64,000 nucleotides of DNA from contig NZ_CP011125.1 of assembly GCF_000737325.1 (NCBI RefSeq), forward strand, positions 2,604,001 through 2,668,000, written 5' to 3'. Positions 33,337 to 41,807 of this stretch are shown here, in pieces. This DNA is from Sandaracinus amylolyticus (GTDB lineage Bacteria; Myxococcota_A; Polyangia; Polyangiales; Sandaracinaceae). Numbering within the stretch: the stretch's first letter is position 1; each line of letters starts with the position of its first letter. The position numbers were made by a program, and so were the translations under genes. Below the pieces are notes generated by a model, which did no database searches, was not told the DNA's origin, and worked only from the letters and a program-made list of their open reading frames with translations.

Positions 33337-36300
33337 TCAGCCGATCGCGCCGAGGATCGCCGCGACCTCGCGCAGCTCGTCGTACTCGCGCTTCTGGGCC
33401 GAGTCGAGGCCGGGCAGCAGCTCGAGCTGCATCGCGCGCTCGCTCCACGTCCTTCGTGCCCCCGCGACCTCGCTCATCGCCGCGCCGCTCTCGAACGCGC
33501 TCCGCAGCGGGAGGACGATCGACTGGAAGATCGCGGGCTTGCTCTCCTCGAGCGCGGCGAGCGCGCCCGCGGCCTCGATGGGGCCGCGACCGAGCGGCAG
33601 CCGCGACGCGCCGATCACCAGCTCGAGCCCGCTCTCCGCGCTCGTCACCGCGCCGCGCGCGATCCCGATCGCGAGCGCGCCGAGCGCGCCCTTCAGCTGC
33701 TTGCGCCGCGACTCGATCGCCGCGCGACGCTCCTCGGGATCCAGGTCGGGGAGCGCCTCCCAGTTCGCGTCGATGTGGAGCGGCCACGCCTTCTCGCGCT
33801 GCGCTTGGTAGCGCTGGTAGCAGGCCTTCATCTCCTCGTTCACGTGCGGGAAGCAGTAGAGCGGCACGCCGAGGATCGAGCGGTAGAAGACGAGGCGCTC
33901 GGCGTCCGGCCAGTCGTCGATCGTCTGCGCGCTCAGGCCCTCGGTCGCGCTCGCGAGGAGACGACCGAGCGCGCTGCCCGCGAGCGACGTGTGCACGCCG
34001 ACGAGCAGCATGTCGGTGTGCTTCATCAGGCTGCGCGCCTCCGGAGACAGACGCGTCAGGGGCTGCGCCTTGCCGATCGCCGCGCGCAGCTTGCGCAGCG
34101 CGTACTGCCGCACGTTCTCCTCGTTCCACAGCGACGCTGGCGAGAGCGGCGAGACTGCGCGCAGCGCGGCCTCGGGCGTCGTCTTGTTCCGCTCGCGCTC
34201 GGCGAGGCTTTCGCGGCGGTCAGTCCGCGAATCAGCAAGCAGAGCGTTTTGCGTGTGCAGCTCGTAGTACTTCGCTTCCAGCGCGATCGCCTGATCGAGC
34301 GTGAGCCCCGCGCGCTCCGCGGGATCGTCGCTGCGCGGATCGCCGAGGATCATCTTCGCGAGCACGCCCTCGGCGACCTCGACGAGCTTGCGCTCGATGT
34401 CGCTCACCATCTCGCGCGCCGTGCGCGACACCGGACGTCCACGCTCGTCGAAGCGCGGCCGCATCGCGTCCTCCACCGCGGCGACGATGTCCTTGCTGTC
34501 GCCCGTCTCGGGCCGCGTCGAGACCTGGTCGAGGTAGTACCAGCTCCAGAAGCGCTGCTTGCCGCTCGGGTGCTGCAGCGCCTCCACGTCGAGCGCGAAG
34601 TCGTTCACCTCGCCCGCGCCCGCATGACCGCCGTCGAGCTCGAAGCGACGCGCCTTCTCGTCGAGCTCGATCGACAAGCGCGACGCCGACGCCTCGATGT
34701 TGCGGAAGCTCGCGCGCAGCGCGTCCGCCGCGCGCCCCAGCGCGACCCGCAGCTCGTGCAGCGCGCTCTTCAGCAGGAGCGCGCGCTGCCGCTCGACCTG
34801 CTCGTTGAACGTCGCGACCGCGCGATCGCGCGCCGCCTCGAAGTCCTTGTCCTTGCGCAGCACCACCGCATCGAACCCGCCGTGCGTGCGCTTCAGCGTC
34901 GCCGCGTGCGCGTCCATCTCGCTGGTGAAGCGACCCTCGCGACCGAGCTCGCACTCCTTCGTGAGCCCCGCGATCTGTCGCGTCAGCTCGTCGAGCGCGC
35001 TCGCGCCGAGCAAGCCCGTGGGCTCGCGGAACATCGTGAGCACGTAGCGCTGCTCGTAGGGCGAGAGCTCGGGCGCGCCGTCGGGCCCCGCCTTCGCGAG
35101 CAGCTCCGGCCAGAACGTCCCACCATCGATCTGCGCGAGCACCGTGCCCAGCCGCGCCTGCACGTCGGCGCGCGCCTTCTCCACCTCGCGCCCGAGCGCG
35201 CCGATCGTGTTCGCGGGCGTCCACGATCCGTCGAGGATCCGGTCCGCGCTGATCTCGCGGATCTGCGTCGTCTTGCCGCGCAGCTCGGTCTCGATCCCGT
35301 GCAGCGTGGCCGCGACCTTCGCGCTCGCGGTCTCCTTCAGCGCGACGATGCGCTTCCAGATGCCGCCCTCGCGATCCTCCTCCGCGAGCAGATCGATGCG
35401 CGCGACGAAGCTCTGATCGACGCGCCGCGCGCGCTCGTCGGGCGACAGCGTGTCGAGCTCCGCGGGGTCGAGCGCGAAGCGCTTGAAGCGCTCGCGCTGC
35501 GACTCGCTCACCAGCGCCGGATCGTCGAGCAGCAGATAGCGCCGCACCGCGGCCGCGCTCCACCGGCGTGCGCAGTACTCGAGCAGATCCTTGCGCGGCA
35601 GGATCACCAGCGCCGAGCCCAGCGTTCCGTAGAACGCGCTGTATCCGTCGCTGCCGAGCTCCGCCGGGAAGAGCGCGCGCGACTCCTTCGTGTAGTTGTC
35701 GTAGTCCGCCTGCTGGTCGCCGAGGATCGGCGAGAACACCTGCAGATAGCTCGCGTCCGCGAGCGCCTCGCCCACCTCGTCGAGGCTGAAGCTCGCGGGG
35801 CGGTCGACGAGGTACACGAGGTCGTAGGGACGTCGCGCGACCGTCTTGCGGCTCTTGTTGCGCGGGTCGTAGTGGAACGCGATCGCGTCCGGCGAGCCGC
35901 TGGTGTTCGTGTCGAGCCGCATCAGGTGCTCGAGCTCTTTCAGCGCGGCGTACCCGTTCGCGTAGACCCCATCGCGGTTGCGCCCCGCGACCACCTCGAA
36001 CGCCTCGGGCAGGATCGCGAACCCGAACACGCGCGAGCGCTTGTCGCCCAGCGCGTCGCGCACGAGATAGCCGAACGGCAGGAACGCGCCCGATCCGGTG
36101 CCGCCCGCGACCGAGAAGTAGACGAACACCTGCACCGGCGCGTCGTGACGACGCATGCCCTGCGCGTGGTGCCGCAGCGCATCGAGGATCTCGCTCAGTC
36201 GTGCCGAGAGCGATCCGACCTCGACCGCGCGGTTGAACGAGAGCCGGCTCTCCACGCGGATCTGCCCCGCGCCCGCGCCGCTCTCCTCGCGGAAGCGGTA

Positions 36301-36615
36301 CCAGGGGTGCACCCACTGCGTGAAGTACGGATCCGCGTCGGCGAAGCGATCGCCACGGCGCAGCGACGAGTACTCGACCTTGTCGAAGTCGCTGATCGCG
36401 ACCGTGCTGTGGATCGCGCCCGGGCCCTGCCGCAGCCGCGCGAGGTCCGCCTCGTTCGTGTCGATCGCGAGGAAGCGGACGAGGCCCTCGTAGCGCACCG
36501 CGAAGTCGGCGCGCGCGCGCAGGTGCCGCGCGATGCGCCCGATCGCCCGGCCGCCCGAGCCGCCGAGGCCGACGAAGAGCGTCGGCGTGACCTCGCCCGG
36601 CAGGATGTTCGTCAT
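33337..36615 (-). CDS. Tubulin/FtsZ-superfamily protein (Tubulin_2/FtsZ-like), first gene of operon
   Basis: 1092 residues. Residues 13-32 (LFVGLGGSGGRAIGRIARHL) match loop T1; FLAIDTNEADL (48-58) the second strand; GGTGSG at 171-176 the tubulin/FtsZ signature loop T4; and NGYAALKELEHL (220-231) the nucleotide-contacting Asn helix. Beyond about residue 420, long helical and charged stretches carry coiled-coil character. This is the pattern of the FtsZ-like families described by genome context as possible membrane-remodelling proteins. GTP binding is likely, polymerisation unproven. It heads an operon with two membrane proteins; a VWA gene lies 2.6 kb further upstream. ATG 36615 begins at the conserved N-terminus, 12 bp after GGAGGT. 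Confidence 0.85.
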   Translation of the reverse strand: MTNILPGEVTPTLFVGLGGSGGRAIGRIARHLRARADFAVRYEGLVRFLAIDTNEADLARLRQGPGAIHSTVAISDFDKVEYSSLRRGDRFADADPYFTQWVHPWYRFREESGAGAGQIRVESRLSFNRAVEVGSLSARLSEILDALRHHAQGMRRHDAPVQVFVYFSVAGGTGSGAFLPFGYLVRDALGDKRSRVFGFAILPEAFEVVAGRNRDGVYANGYAALKELEHLMRLDTNTSGSPDAIAFHYDPRNKSRKTVARRPYDLVYLVDRPASFSLDEVGEALADASYLQVFSPILGDQQADYDNYTKESRALFPAELGSDGYSAFYGTLGSALVILPRKDLLEYCARRWSAAAVRRYLLLDDPALVSESQRERFKRFALDPAELDTLSPDERARRVDQSFVARIDLLAEEDREGGIWKRIVALKETASAKVAATLHGIETELRGKTTQIREISADRILDGSWTPANTIGALGREVEKARADVQARLGTVLAQIDGGTFWPELLAKAGPDGAPELSPYEQRYVLTMFREPTGLLGASALDELTRQIAGLTKECELGREGRFTSEMDAHAATLKRTHGGFDAVVLRKDKDFEAARDRAVATFNEQVERQRALLLKSALHELRVALGRAADALRASFRNIEASASRLSIELDEKARRFELDGGHAGAGEVNDFALDVEALQHPSGKQRFWSWYYLDQVSTRPETGDSKDIVAAVEDAMRPRFDERGRPVSRTAREMVSDIERKLVEVAEGVLAKMILGDPRSDDPAERAGLTLDQAIALEAKYYELHTQNALLADSRTDRRESLAERERNKTTPEAALRAVSPLSPASLWNEENVRQYALRKLRAAIGKAQPLTRLSPEARSLMKHTDMLLVGVHTSLAGSALGRLLASATEGLSAQTIDDWPDAERLVFYRSILGVPLYCFPHVNEEMKACYQRYQAQREKAWPLHIDANWEALPDLDPEERRAAIESRRKQLKGALGALAIGIARGAVTSAESGLELVIGASRLPLGRGPIEAAGALAALEESKPAIFQSIVLPLRSAFESGAAMSEVAGARRTWSERAMQLELLPGLDSAQKREYDELREVAAILGAIG

Positions 36616-36699
36616 GCGCGTGACCGTACCTCCGCTGCGTGAGCCGCGTAAACCTACGCGCGCACGGCGGTGTTCCGATCACGAGGGTGCGACCCGACG

Positions 36700-37185
36700 C
36701 TACGTGCGAGGCGCGACGCGACCGCCTCCGCGAGTGCGCGTCGCGCTCGCGCGCGCACGCCGCGCGTTCGCCTCCGGCGACGTCGACGCGCGCGTCTGCC
36801 GGTTCTTGAGCTGGTTGTCCGGCTTCTGCGAGTTCGCGCTGCGGCGCGTCGACTTGCGCGACGGCGTCGACTTCGAGTCCTCGAGCGCATAGCGCGCGCT
36901 CGCCGCGTTCTTGCGCGAGTTGCGGCGCGCGGTGGACTCACCGCCCGCCTTCTTGTCCGTCGCGCTGACGCCCTTCTTGCTCGTGTCGACCGGGTAGTTC
37001 CCGTGCACCTTCTCGGGGCGCTTCAGCGCGTCGCCGAGGTCCTTCGAGCTGCGGCCGACACGACGGCCGATCAACGCGCCGCCGGGCGGCGCTGCGTTCG
37101 CCGCCTTCTTCGCGCCGCGATCGTCTTCACGGCGCGGGTGCGGGCTCCGCGTCTCGCCGCGCTGCCTCGTGTGGATCTTCGACAT
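36700..37185 (-). CDS. Small basic hypothetical protein
   Basis: 161 residues, strongly basic, low-complexity, rich in Arg, Lys, Ser, Ala and Asn; no hydrophobic segment. The C-terminal half (ARYALEDSKSTPSRKSTRRS, SPEANARRARASATRTR) resembles DNA- or RNA-associated basic tail proteins of several bacteria, but no defined family is recognised. A nucleic-acid-binding role is a guess from composition. Start ATG 37185. It sits on the same strand as, and 84 bp upstream of, the tubulin-like operon, so it might share its transcript. Confidence 0.6.
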   Translation of the reverse strand: MSKIHTRQRGETRSPHPRREDDRGAKKAANAAPPGGALIGRRVGRSSKDLGDALKRPEKVHGNYPVDTSKKGVSATDKKAGGESTARRNSRKNAASARYALEDSKSTPSRKSTRRSANSQKPDNQLKNRQTRASTSPEANARRARASATRTRGGGRVAPRT

Positions 37186-37256
37186 GCATCGACGTCGGTG
37201 CACGGTGCGGGCCACGCGCACCATCGCGGCTGGCGTGATCGTGTACGCTCGGCGCG

Positions 37257-37586
37257 ATGGTGACGACGCAGGACGTGAGCTTCGGAATGCTCTGGGCGAA
37301 GCTGGTCGGGAAGGGCGCGCGATGGGCGCCCGGGGATGACGACGCGCCTGCGCTCCACGTCCTCGAGCCGCGCGCGCCCGAGCGCCCGCCGACGTTCGGC
37401 GCCGGCCTCGTCGCGGTGTGGGTCGCGGACGAGGGGCCGGTGCTGATCTGCGAGCCGAACAAAGGCCTCCGCGCGATCAAGGCGATGACGCCGGGCACGC
37501 CCGTCGACGAGCTGCGCCGCGCGCTGCGCGAGTCGGGCGCCGTGGTGCGCGAGCAGGACGAGCCGCGGCGCGACACGATCGTCTGA
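37257..37586 (+). CDS. Small hypothetical protein
   Basis: 109 residues from ATG 37257, divergent from the basic protein gene with a 71-bp gap. Predicted compact alpha/beta protein (DVSFGMLWAKLVGKG, AGLVAVWVADEGPVLICEPN, PVDELRRALRESGAVV). No signal peptide, membrane segment or recognisable domain. Confidence 0.6.
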   Translation: MVTTQDVSFGMLWAKLVGKGARWAPGDDDAPALHVLEPRAPERPPTFGAGLVAVWVADEGPVLICEPNKGLRAIKAMTPGTPVDELRRALRESGAVVREQDEPRRDTIV

Positions 37587-37616
37587 CGACGCCGCGTTCG
37601 CCGCGCTCGGTCTGGA

Positions 37617-38000
37617 TCAGCCGTGCGCCGGCGCGAGCCGCGAGATCTCGGTCAGCAGCGTGTCGAGCGCGCACGGCTTCCGTACCGTCCCGTCGAAGCC
37701 GGGCTCGACGCCGCGCGCGCTCTCGCCCTGCGGCGTCATCGCGACGAACGCCGGCGGGCTCGCGCGGCGCGCGTCGCGCATCGACGCCGCGATCTGCGCG
37801 CCGCCCATGTTCGCGACGTGCGACGCGGTGAGCACCACGTCGGCGCCCTCGCGCGAGACGAACTCGATCGCGTTCTCCACCGACGTGAACCCGTGGACGA
37901 CGAAGCCGAGGTTGCCCAGCCAGGACGCCAGCACCTGGACCGTGCGCTCCTCGTCGTCGAGCACCACGACGCGCGTTGCTGCTGCTTCCATCGTGGCCAT
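37617..38000 (-). CDS. Pseudo-receiver domain protein lacking the phospho-acceptor Asp
   Basis: 127 residues, a stand-alone receiver. The acidic pocket is present (VVVLDDEERT, D15-D16), as is the conserved Lys (VRKPC), but the phosphorylation site is Ala59 in ADVVLTASHVANMGG where the neighbour at 38122 has Asp. This predicts a non-phosphorylatable receiver acting as a structural or competitive partner. GGAGGG precedes ATG 38000. It is divergent from the intact receiver gene, 121 bp apart. Confidence 0.8.
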   Translation of the reverse strand: MATMEAAATRVVVLDDEERTVQVLASWLGNLGFVVHGFTSVENAIEFVSREGADVVLTASHVANMGGAQIAASMRDARRASPPAFVAMTPQGESARGVEPGFDGTVRKPCALDTLLTEISRLAPAHG

Positions 38001-38121
38001 CGGCCCTCCGTCGTTCGAGCGTTCTTCGTGGAGGCATGTACGCGCGGTGTGGCCGGAACAACACCGCGCGCCTCTCCGCTTGGCGAGCAACGCGAGACGG
38101 GCCACGCTCCCCCCACGCCCG

Positions 38122-38523
38122 ATGTCGAGCTCGCCCAGCGTCTCGCCGCTCCGCGTCCTGCTCGTCGACGACGACGATGCGTCCGTCTACACGTACGCGC
38201 GCCTCTTGCGGGGAGCGGGCCTCGACGTCGTCGCGTGCCGCTCGGCGACCGAGGCGCGCGCGCACGCGGAGCGCGAGCACTTCGACGTCGTCGTCGTCGA
38301 CTACTGGATGCCGGAGATGAACGGCGCGCAGCTCCTCGCGTCGGTGCGCGCGACGCTCGGCCCGCGCACTCCGCCGTTCCTGCTCGTCACCGCGATGGCC
38401 GCGCCCATCCCCGCGGTGCAGCGCGCGCGCTTCGCCGCGGTGCTCGAGAAGCCGTTCTCGTTCTCGTCCCTCCGCCGCGCGATCGCGATGCTCACCGCGG
38501 GCGACGAGCTCGTGCGCTCCTGA
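38122..38523 (+). CDS. Response regulator receiver protein
   Basis: 133 residues, receiver only. D16-D19 acidic pocket (LLVDDDDAS), phospho-acceptor Asp60 (FDVVVVDYWMPEMNG), Thr in LLVTAMA and Lys in LEKPFS are all in place. No output domain, so it likely works by protein-protein contact with a kinase or effector; the cognate kinase is not identifiable here. It faces the Asp-less receiver gene. Confidence 0.88.
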   Translation: MSSSPSVSPLRVLLVDDDDASVYTYARLLRGAGLDVVACRSATEARAHAEREHFDVVVVDYWMPEMNGAQLLASVRATLGPRTPPFLLVTAMAAPIPAVQRARFAAVLEKPFSFSSLRRAIAMLTAGDELVRS

Positions 38524-38698
38524 CCGCGCGCGGGCGCGATCACTTGCCCCGGCGAGGGGCGCATCGCCCCACGTTCCGCGCGTGTCGCGGGCCTGCCCGC
38601 GCGTTCGCGGATGCGGCGCGCTGGATCGCGGCCTGCACCAGATCGCCACGTCGCTGTGCTGCGACGGACCGCATGCGCAGCGCGTGACGAGGTCATCC

Positions 38699-39184
38699 AT
38701 GAAGCACGATCCCCAGGACTACGAGCGCACGACGATGCCCGAGGCGCTGCCTCGGCCCGAGAAGCGGGTCGCGGGACGGACCCCGACGAGCAAGACGCCG
38801 GTGACGGTGCGCGGCCACCACGTGGCGATCGAGGCGCACCACCGCGAGTACGTGCGCGAGCGGCTCGGACAGAAGCTCGGCAAGTTCGCGCCCGCGATCG
38901 AGCGCATCTACGTGATGCTCGAGGATCTCAACGGGCCGAAGGGCGGCGTCGATCACGAGTGCCGCATCCAGGTCACGCTGAGCGGGCTCGGACAGGTCGT
39001 CGTGAAGGAGCGTGACCCCGACGCGATCGCGGCGTTCGATCTCGCCGCGGACCGCATGGAGATCACGCTGCGCCACCACTTCGGCCGCGTGCGCGAGGGC
39101 CACGTCGCGGAGGCACGCCGCACCGAGGAGCGGTACCGCGAGAGGCTCCCGACGCTCGTCGAAGAGCCGCGCTGGCGCCCGTGA
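38699..39184 (+). CDS. Ribosome hibernation/S30AE-like (HPF/RaiA family) protein
   Basis: 161 residues. After a 35-residue Pro/Arg-rich extension comes the S30AE fold: PVTVRGHHVAIEAHHREYVRERL, KLGKFAPAIERIYVMLEDLN, HECRIQVTLSGLGQVVVKERDPDAIAAFDLAADRMEITL. Such proteins bind the 30S subunit to silence translation in stationary phase. The C-terminal HPF-long dimerisation domain is missing. ATG 38699 follows GAGG with a 6-nt spacer. The product ends just before a long hairpin. Confidence 0.82.
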   Translation: MKHDPQDYERTTMPEALPRPEKRVAGRTPTSKTPVTVRGHHVAIEAHHREYVRERLGQKLGKFAPAIERIYVMLEDLNGPKGGVDHECRIQVTLSGLGQVVVKERDPDAIAAFDLAADRMEITLRHHFGRVREGHVAEARRTEERYRERLPTLVEEPRWRP

Positions 39185-39190
39185 TCGCGA

Positions 39191-39229
39191 CGCGCGTGCT
39201 CGTGCTCCTCGAGGGCACGAGCACGCGCG
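39191..39229. terminator. 15-bp perfect hairpin between convergent genes
   Basis: CGCGCGTGCTCGTGC (39191-39205) pairs perfectly with GCACGAGCACGCGCG (39215-39229) across a 9-nt loop. It lies 6 bp beyond the HPF-like stop and 6 bp before the stop of the convergent VWA gene, so it most likely terminates both. There is no T tract. Confidence 0.7.
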
Positions 39230-39235
39230 CGGCGA

Positions 39236-41743
39236 CTATCGTCGGAATTCGAGGAAGAGCTCTTCGCCGCGCCGGATGCGCACGCGCGACGGCACCGGGT
39301 GCGTGCCGCGCTCGAGCTCGACGTAGCGGCTCTCGGCGTCGTTCCAGCGCTCGACGCCGGGCCCCGTCACGACGAGCGACGCGCCGCCGCCGGGCTGCGC
39401 CTCGATGCGCCCGTCGGCGGGCTGTCGCTTGAGCGAGGGAAGCGGCGCGCGCGGACCGCCGAGCCAGACCGCCGCGGGCCTGCGGAACCCGCGCTTCGCC
39501 TCGGCGAAGCGACGCAGCAGGCGCCAGCCGTCGTCGCCCTCGCGCATCGAGAGCAGCTCGTCGTGGCTCGACGCGCTGAGCAGGAGCGCGCCGGGATCGA
39601 AGCGCGCCGGCGAGACGAAGCCGTGCACCAGCCAGATCAGGAACGCGAGCGCGAGCAGCGCCGCGAACGCCATCGCGATCTGCTTGCCGGGGCACGTCCA
39701 GAAGGGCGGCGCGTGCACCTCGACGCGCAGCGGCACCCGCAGCTCGCTGCGATCGTCGGCGACGAGCACCAGCGTCGTGTCGCGCGTGCCCGCGCCGCAG
39801 CAGTCGGCCGCGCTCGCGCGCAGCGTGATCGCCACCGCGCGATCCTCGCCCGCGACGAGCTGCGCGTGCGGCGTGATCGCGACCGCTTCGCGGGGGTCGG
39901 TCCGCGCGCCAGCCGACACCTCGAGGTCGTCACCCGCGCCCTCGACGTGCGCGTCGACGGCGCTTTCCGCGACCGGTCCGGGCACGCGCACCTCGCGCTC
40001 GATCGTCTCGCCGGCGGTGAGCTCGAGCGCGAGAGAAGTCATCGCTGCGTAGCGCAGCGTCGCGTCGATCGGCAGCGAGTGCGCGCCGACCTGATCGCTC
40101 GCCTCGGGCTCGACCACGAGGCGCATGCGGATCGGACGCGGTGCCGCGTCGCCCTCGCTCGCGCGCGGACAGAACGCGCGCGCGCGCACCGTCGCGTGGA
40201 CCGTGAACGCGTCCTGCAGCGACACCGCGTCGCCCTCGGGCAGCGCGCACTCGACGCACGACGCGAGCGCCTCCGCGCCCTCGATCTCGCACCGCACACG
40301 CGCGCGCGTGCCCGCGGGGAACGTGCCCTCGTAGCGCAGCGAGAGATCCTCGGAGACCGCGCGCGGGATCTCGCCGAGATCGATCGACGAGACCGCGCGC
40401 TCGTCGCGCGTCACGCGCTGCACGCCGAAGCTCATCGCCGCGAAGCCGCGCGTCGCGATCACCGGCGCGGCGAGCGCGCCGCCGCGCGCGCGGAACGTGC
40501 GCTCGTGACGGCCCCGCGCGACCTCCGCGCCGAGCTGCGCGTGGAACACGCCGTCGCCGCCGGGCTGCATCGGGCTCGGCCCTCCTCCTTCGGACCGGGA
40601 GGCGCACTCGCTCGTCTCGCAGAGCTCGATGCCGAAGTCGAACGAGCGCGCGGGCACGATCGTCTGGCCGGTGTCGCCGACGAGCCGCGCGAACGCGCAC
40701 GCAGGCTGCCCCGCGCGCACCGCGATCTCGGCGTCGAACGAGGGCCGCTCCTGCTCGCACGGCGCGACGACGGCCTCGACGCGGAGCCGGCCGTACACCG
40801 GGATCACCAGCGTGTCGACGCCGGGCGTCGCGCTGCGCACCGCGAACGGCGCGTCGCGCGGCGCGACCGTCGTCGTGCGGAAGCTCCAGTCGTGCGTGGG
40901 CTCGCGGTACGTCGCGCCGCCGGGGATCGCGACGGCGTGTCCGTCGCGATCGACCTGCTCGAGCGCGATCGCGCCGTCCCCTTGATCACGGATCGCGAGC
41001 ACGCGCACCGTGCGCGCGCCCGCGAAGGTGCGCTCGAGCCCGACGCGCCCGCCCTCGTCGTAGCGCAGGCCGCGCGAGAACGAGAGCACGTCGGCGAACG
41101 CGCGCAGCAGCGAGCGCGCGTCGAACGCGACGCGGGTGTCGCCCTCCCAGCCGGTGTGGCGCCCGTAGCTCTCGAGCGTGCGGTCGAGGCGCTCCGGCCC
41201 TCGTCGCATCAGCAGGACGAAGCGGAAGCGACCCTCGCGGTGCGCGCGCAGCGAGCCGAGCCATCGCTCCGCGGGCTCGACCGCGCCGCCGTTGCACGCG
41301 CCGTCGGTGAGCATGAGCAGCGTCTGCGGCGCGCCGGCGGACGCGGCGGGCTCGAGCAGCGCGCGCGCGGCCTCGAGCGCGGCGCGGCACGGCGTCTGGC
41401 CTTCGTGCTGCTCGAGGCGCTGCACGCGATCGCCGGCGATCGCGCGCGCGCCTTCCTGCGCGCGATCGGGCAGCAGCTCGCGCGGCGACACGAAGCGCGG
41501 CGACGTGATCGCGCCCGACGCGAGCTCGTTCAGCCCGACGAGCATCACCTGATCGCCGTCCTCGAGCGCCGCGGCGAGCGCGAGCGCGGCGAGCGGCGCG
41601 AGGCGGCGTGGATCGCTGGCGTCCATCGAGCCCGAGTCGTCGAGCACGACGAGGTACTGCCCGTACGACGCGGACTGCGCGCGCGCGGCGCTCGGGATCA
41701 GCGCGAGCGCGAGGGCGAGCGACGCGAGGAGAGATCGGAGCAC
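39236..41743 (-). CDS. Secreted/membrane-anchored von Willebrand A domain protein
   Basis: 835 residues. A signal peptide (LALALIPSAARA) precedes a VWA domain starting near residue 28, with MIDAS motif D35-x-S37-x-S39 and LTDGACNGG later. The middle 500 residues are beta-rich modules with periplasmic-type Cys pairs. One C-terminal membrane segment (IAMAFAALLALAFLIWLV, about residue 698) is followed by a 120-residue cytoplasmic part. VWA proteins bind ligands via a metal ion. It is on the same strand as the tubulin-like operon 2.6 kb away but in a separate transcription unit. GTG 41743 is immediately before the signal; weak RBS. Confidence 0.82.
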   Translation of the reverse strand: MLRSLLASLALALALIPSAARAQSASYGQYLVVLDDSGSMDASDPRRLAPLAALALAAALEDGDQVMLVGLNELASGAITSPRFVSPRELLPDRAQEGARAIAGDRVQRLEQHEGQTPCRAALEAARALLEPAASAGAPQTLLMLTDGACNGGAVEPAERWLGSLRAHREGRFRFVLLMRRGPERLDRTLESYGRHTGWEGDTRVAFDARSLLRAFADVLSFSRGLRYDEGGRVGLERTFAGARTVRVLAIRDQGDGAIALEQVDRDGHAVAIPGGATYREPTHDWSFRTTTVAPRDAPFAVRSATPGVDTLVIPVYGRLRVEAVVAPCEQERPSFDAEIAVRAGQPACAFARLVGDTGQTIVPARSFDFGIELCETSECASRSEGGGPSPMQPGGDGVFHAQLGAEVARGRHERTFRARGGALAAPVIATRGFAAMSFGVQRVTRDERAVSSIDLGEIPRAVSEDLSLRYEGTFPAGTRARVRCEIEGAEALASCVECALPEGDAVSLQDAFTVHATVRARAFCPRASEGDAAPRPIRMRLVVEPEASDQVGAHSLPIDATLRYAAMTSLALELTAGETIEREVRVPGPVAESAVDAHVEGAGDDLEVSAGARTDPREAVAITPHAQLVAGEDRAVAITLRASAADCCGAGTRDTTLVLVADDRSELRVPLRVEVHAPPFWTCPGKQIAMAFAALLALAFLIWLVHGFVSPARFDPGALLLSASSHDELLSMREGDDGWRLLRRFAEAKRGFRRPAAVWLGGPRAPLPSLKRQPADGRIEAQPGGGASLVVTGPGVERWNDAESRYVELERGTHPVPSRVRIRRGEELFLEFRR

Positions 41744-41807
41744 GGCGGCAGTGTAGTGCGAGCGCGGGCGGTCGAACCTATCATCGCGCGAGCCGGAGGG
41801 GGCAGCG

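Noticed and set aside
31122-36642. Very long + strand open frames (31122-34304 and 32494-36642) opposite the tubulin-like operon
   Set aside because: Arg/Glu/Ala/Leu-rich shadows without recognisable motifs; the minus-strand frames contain tubulin loops and membrane helices.
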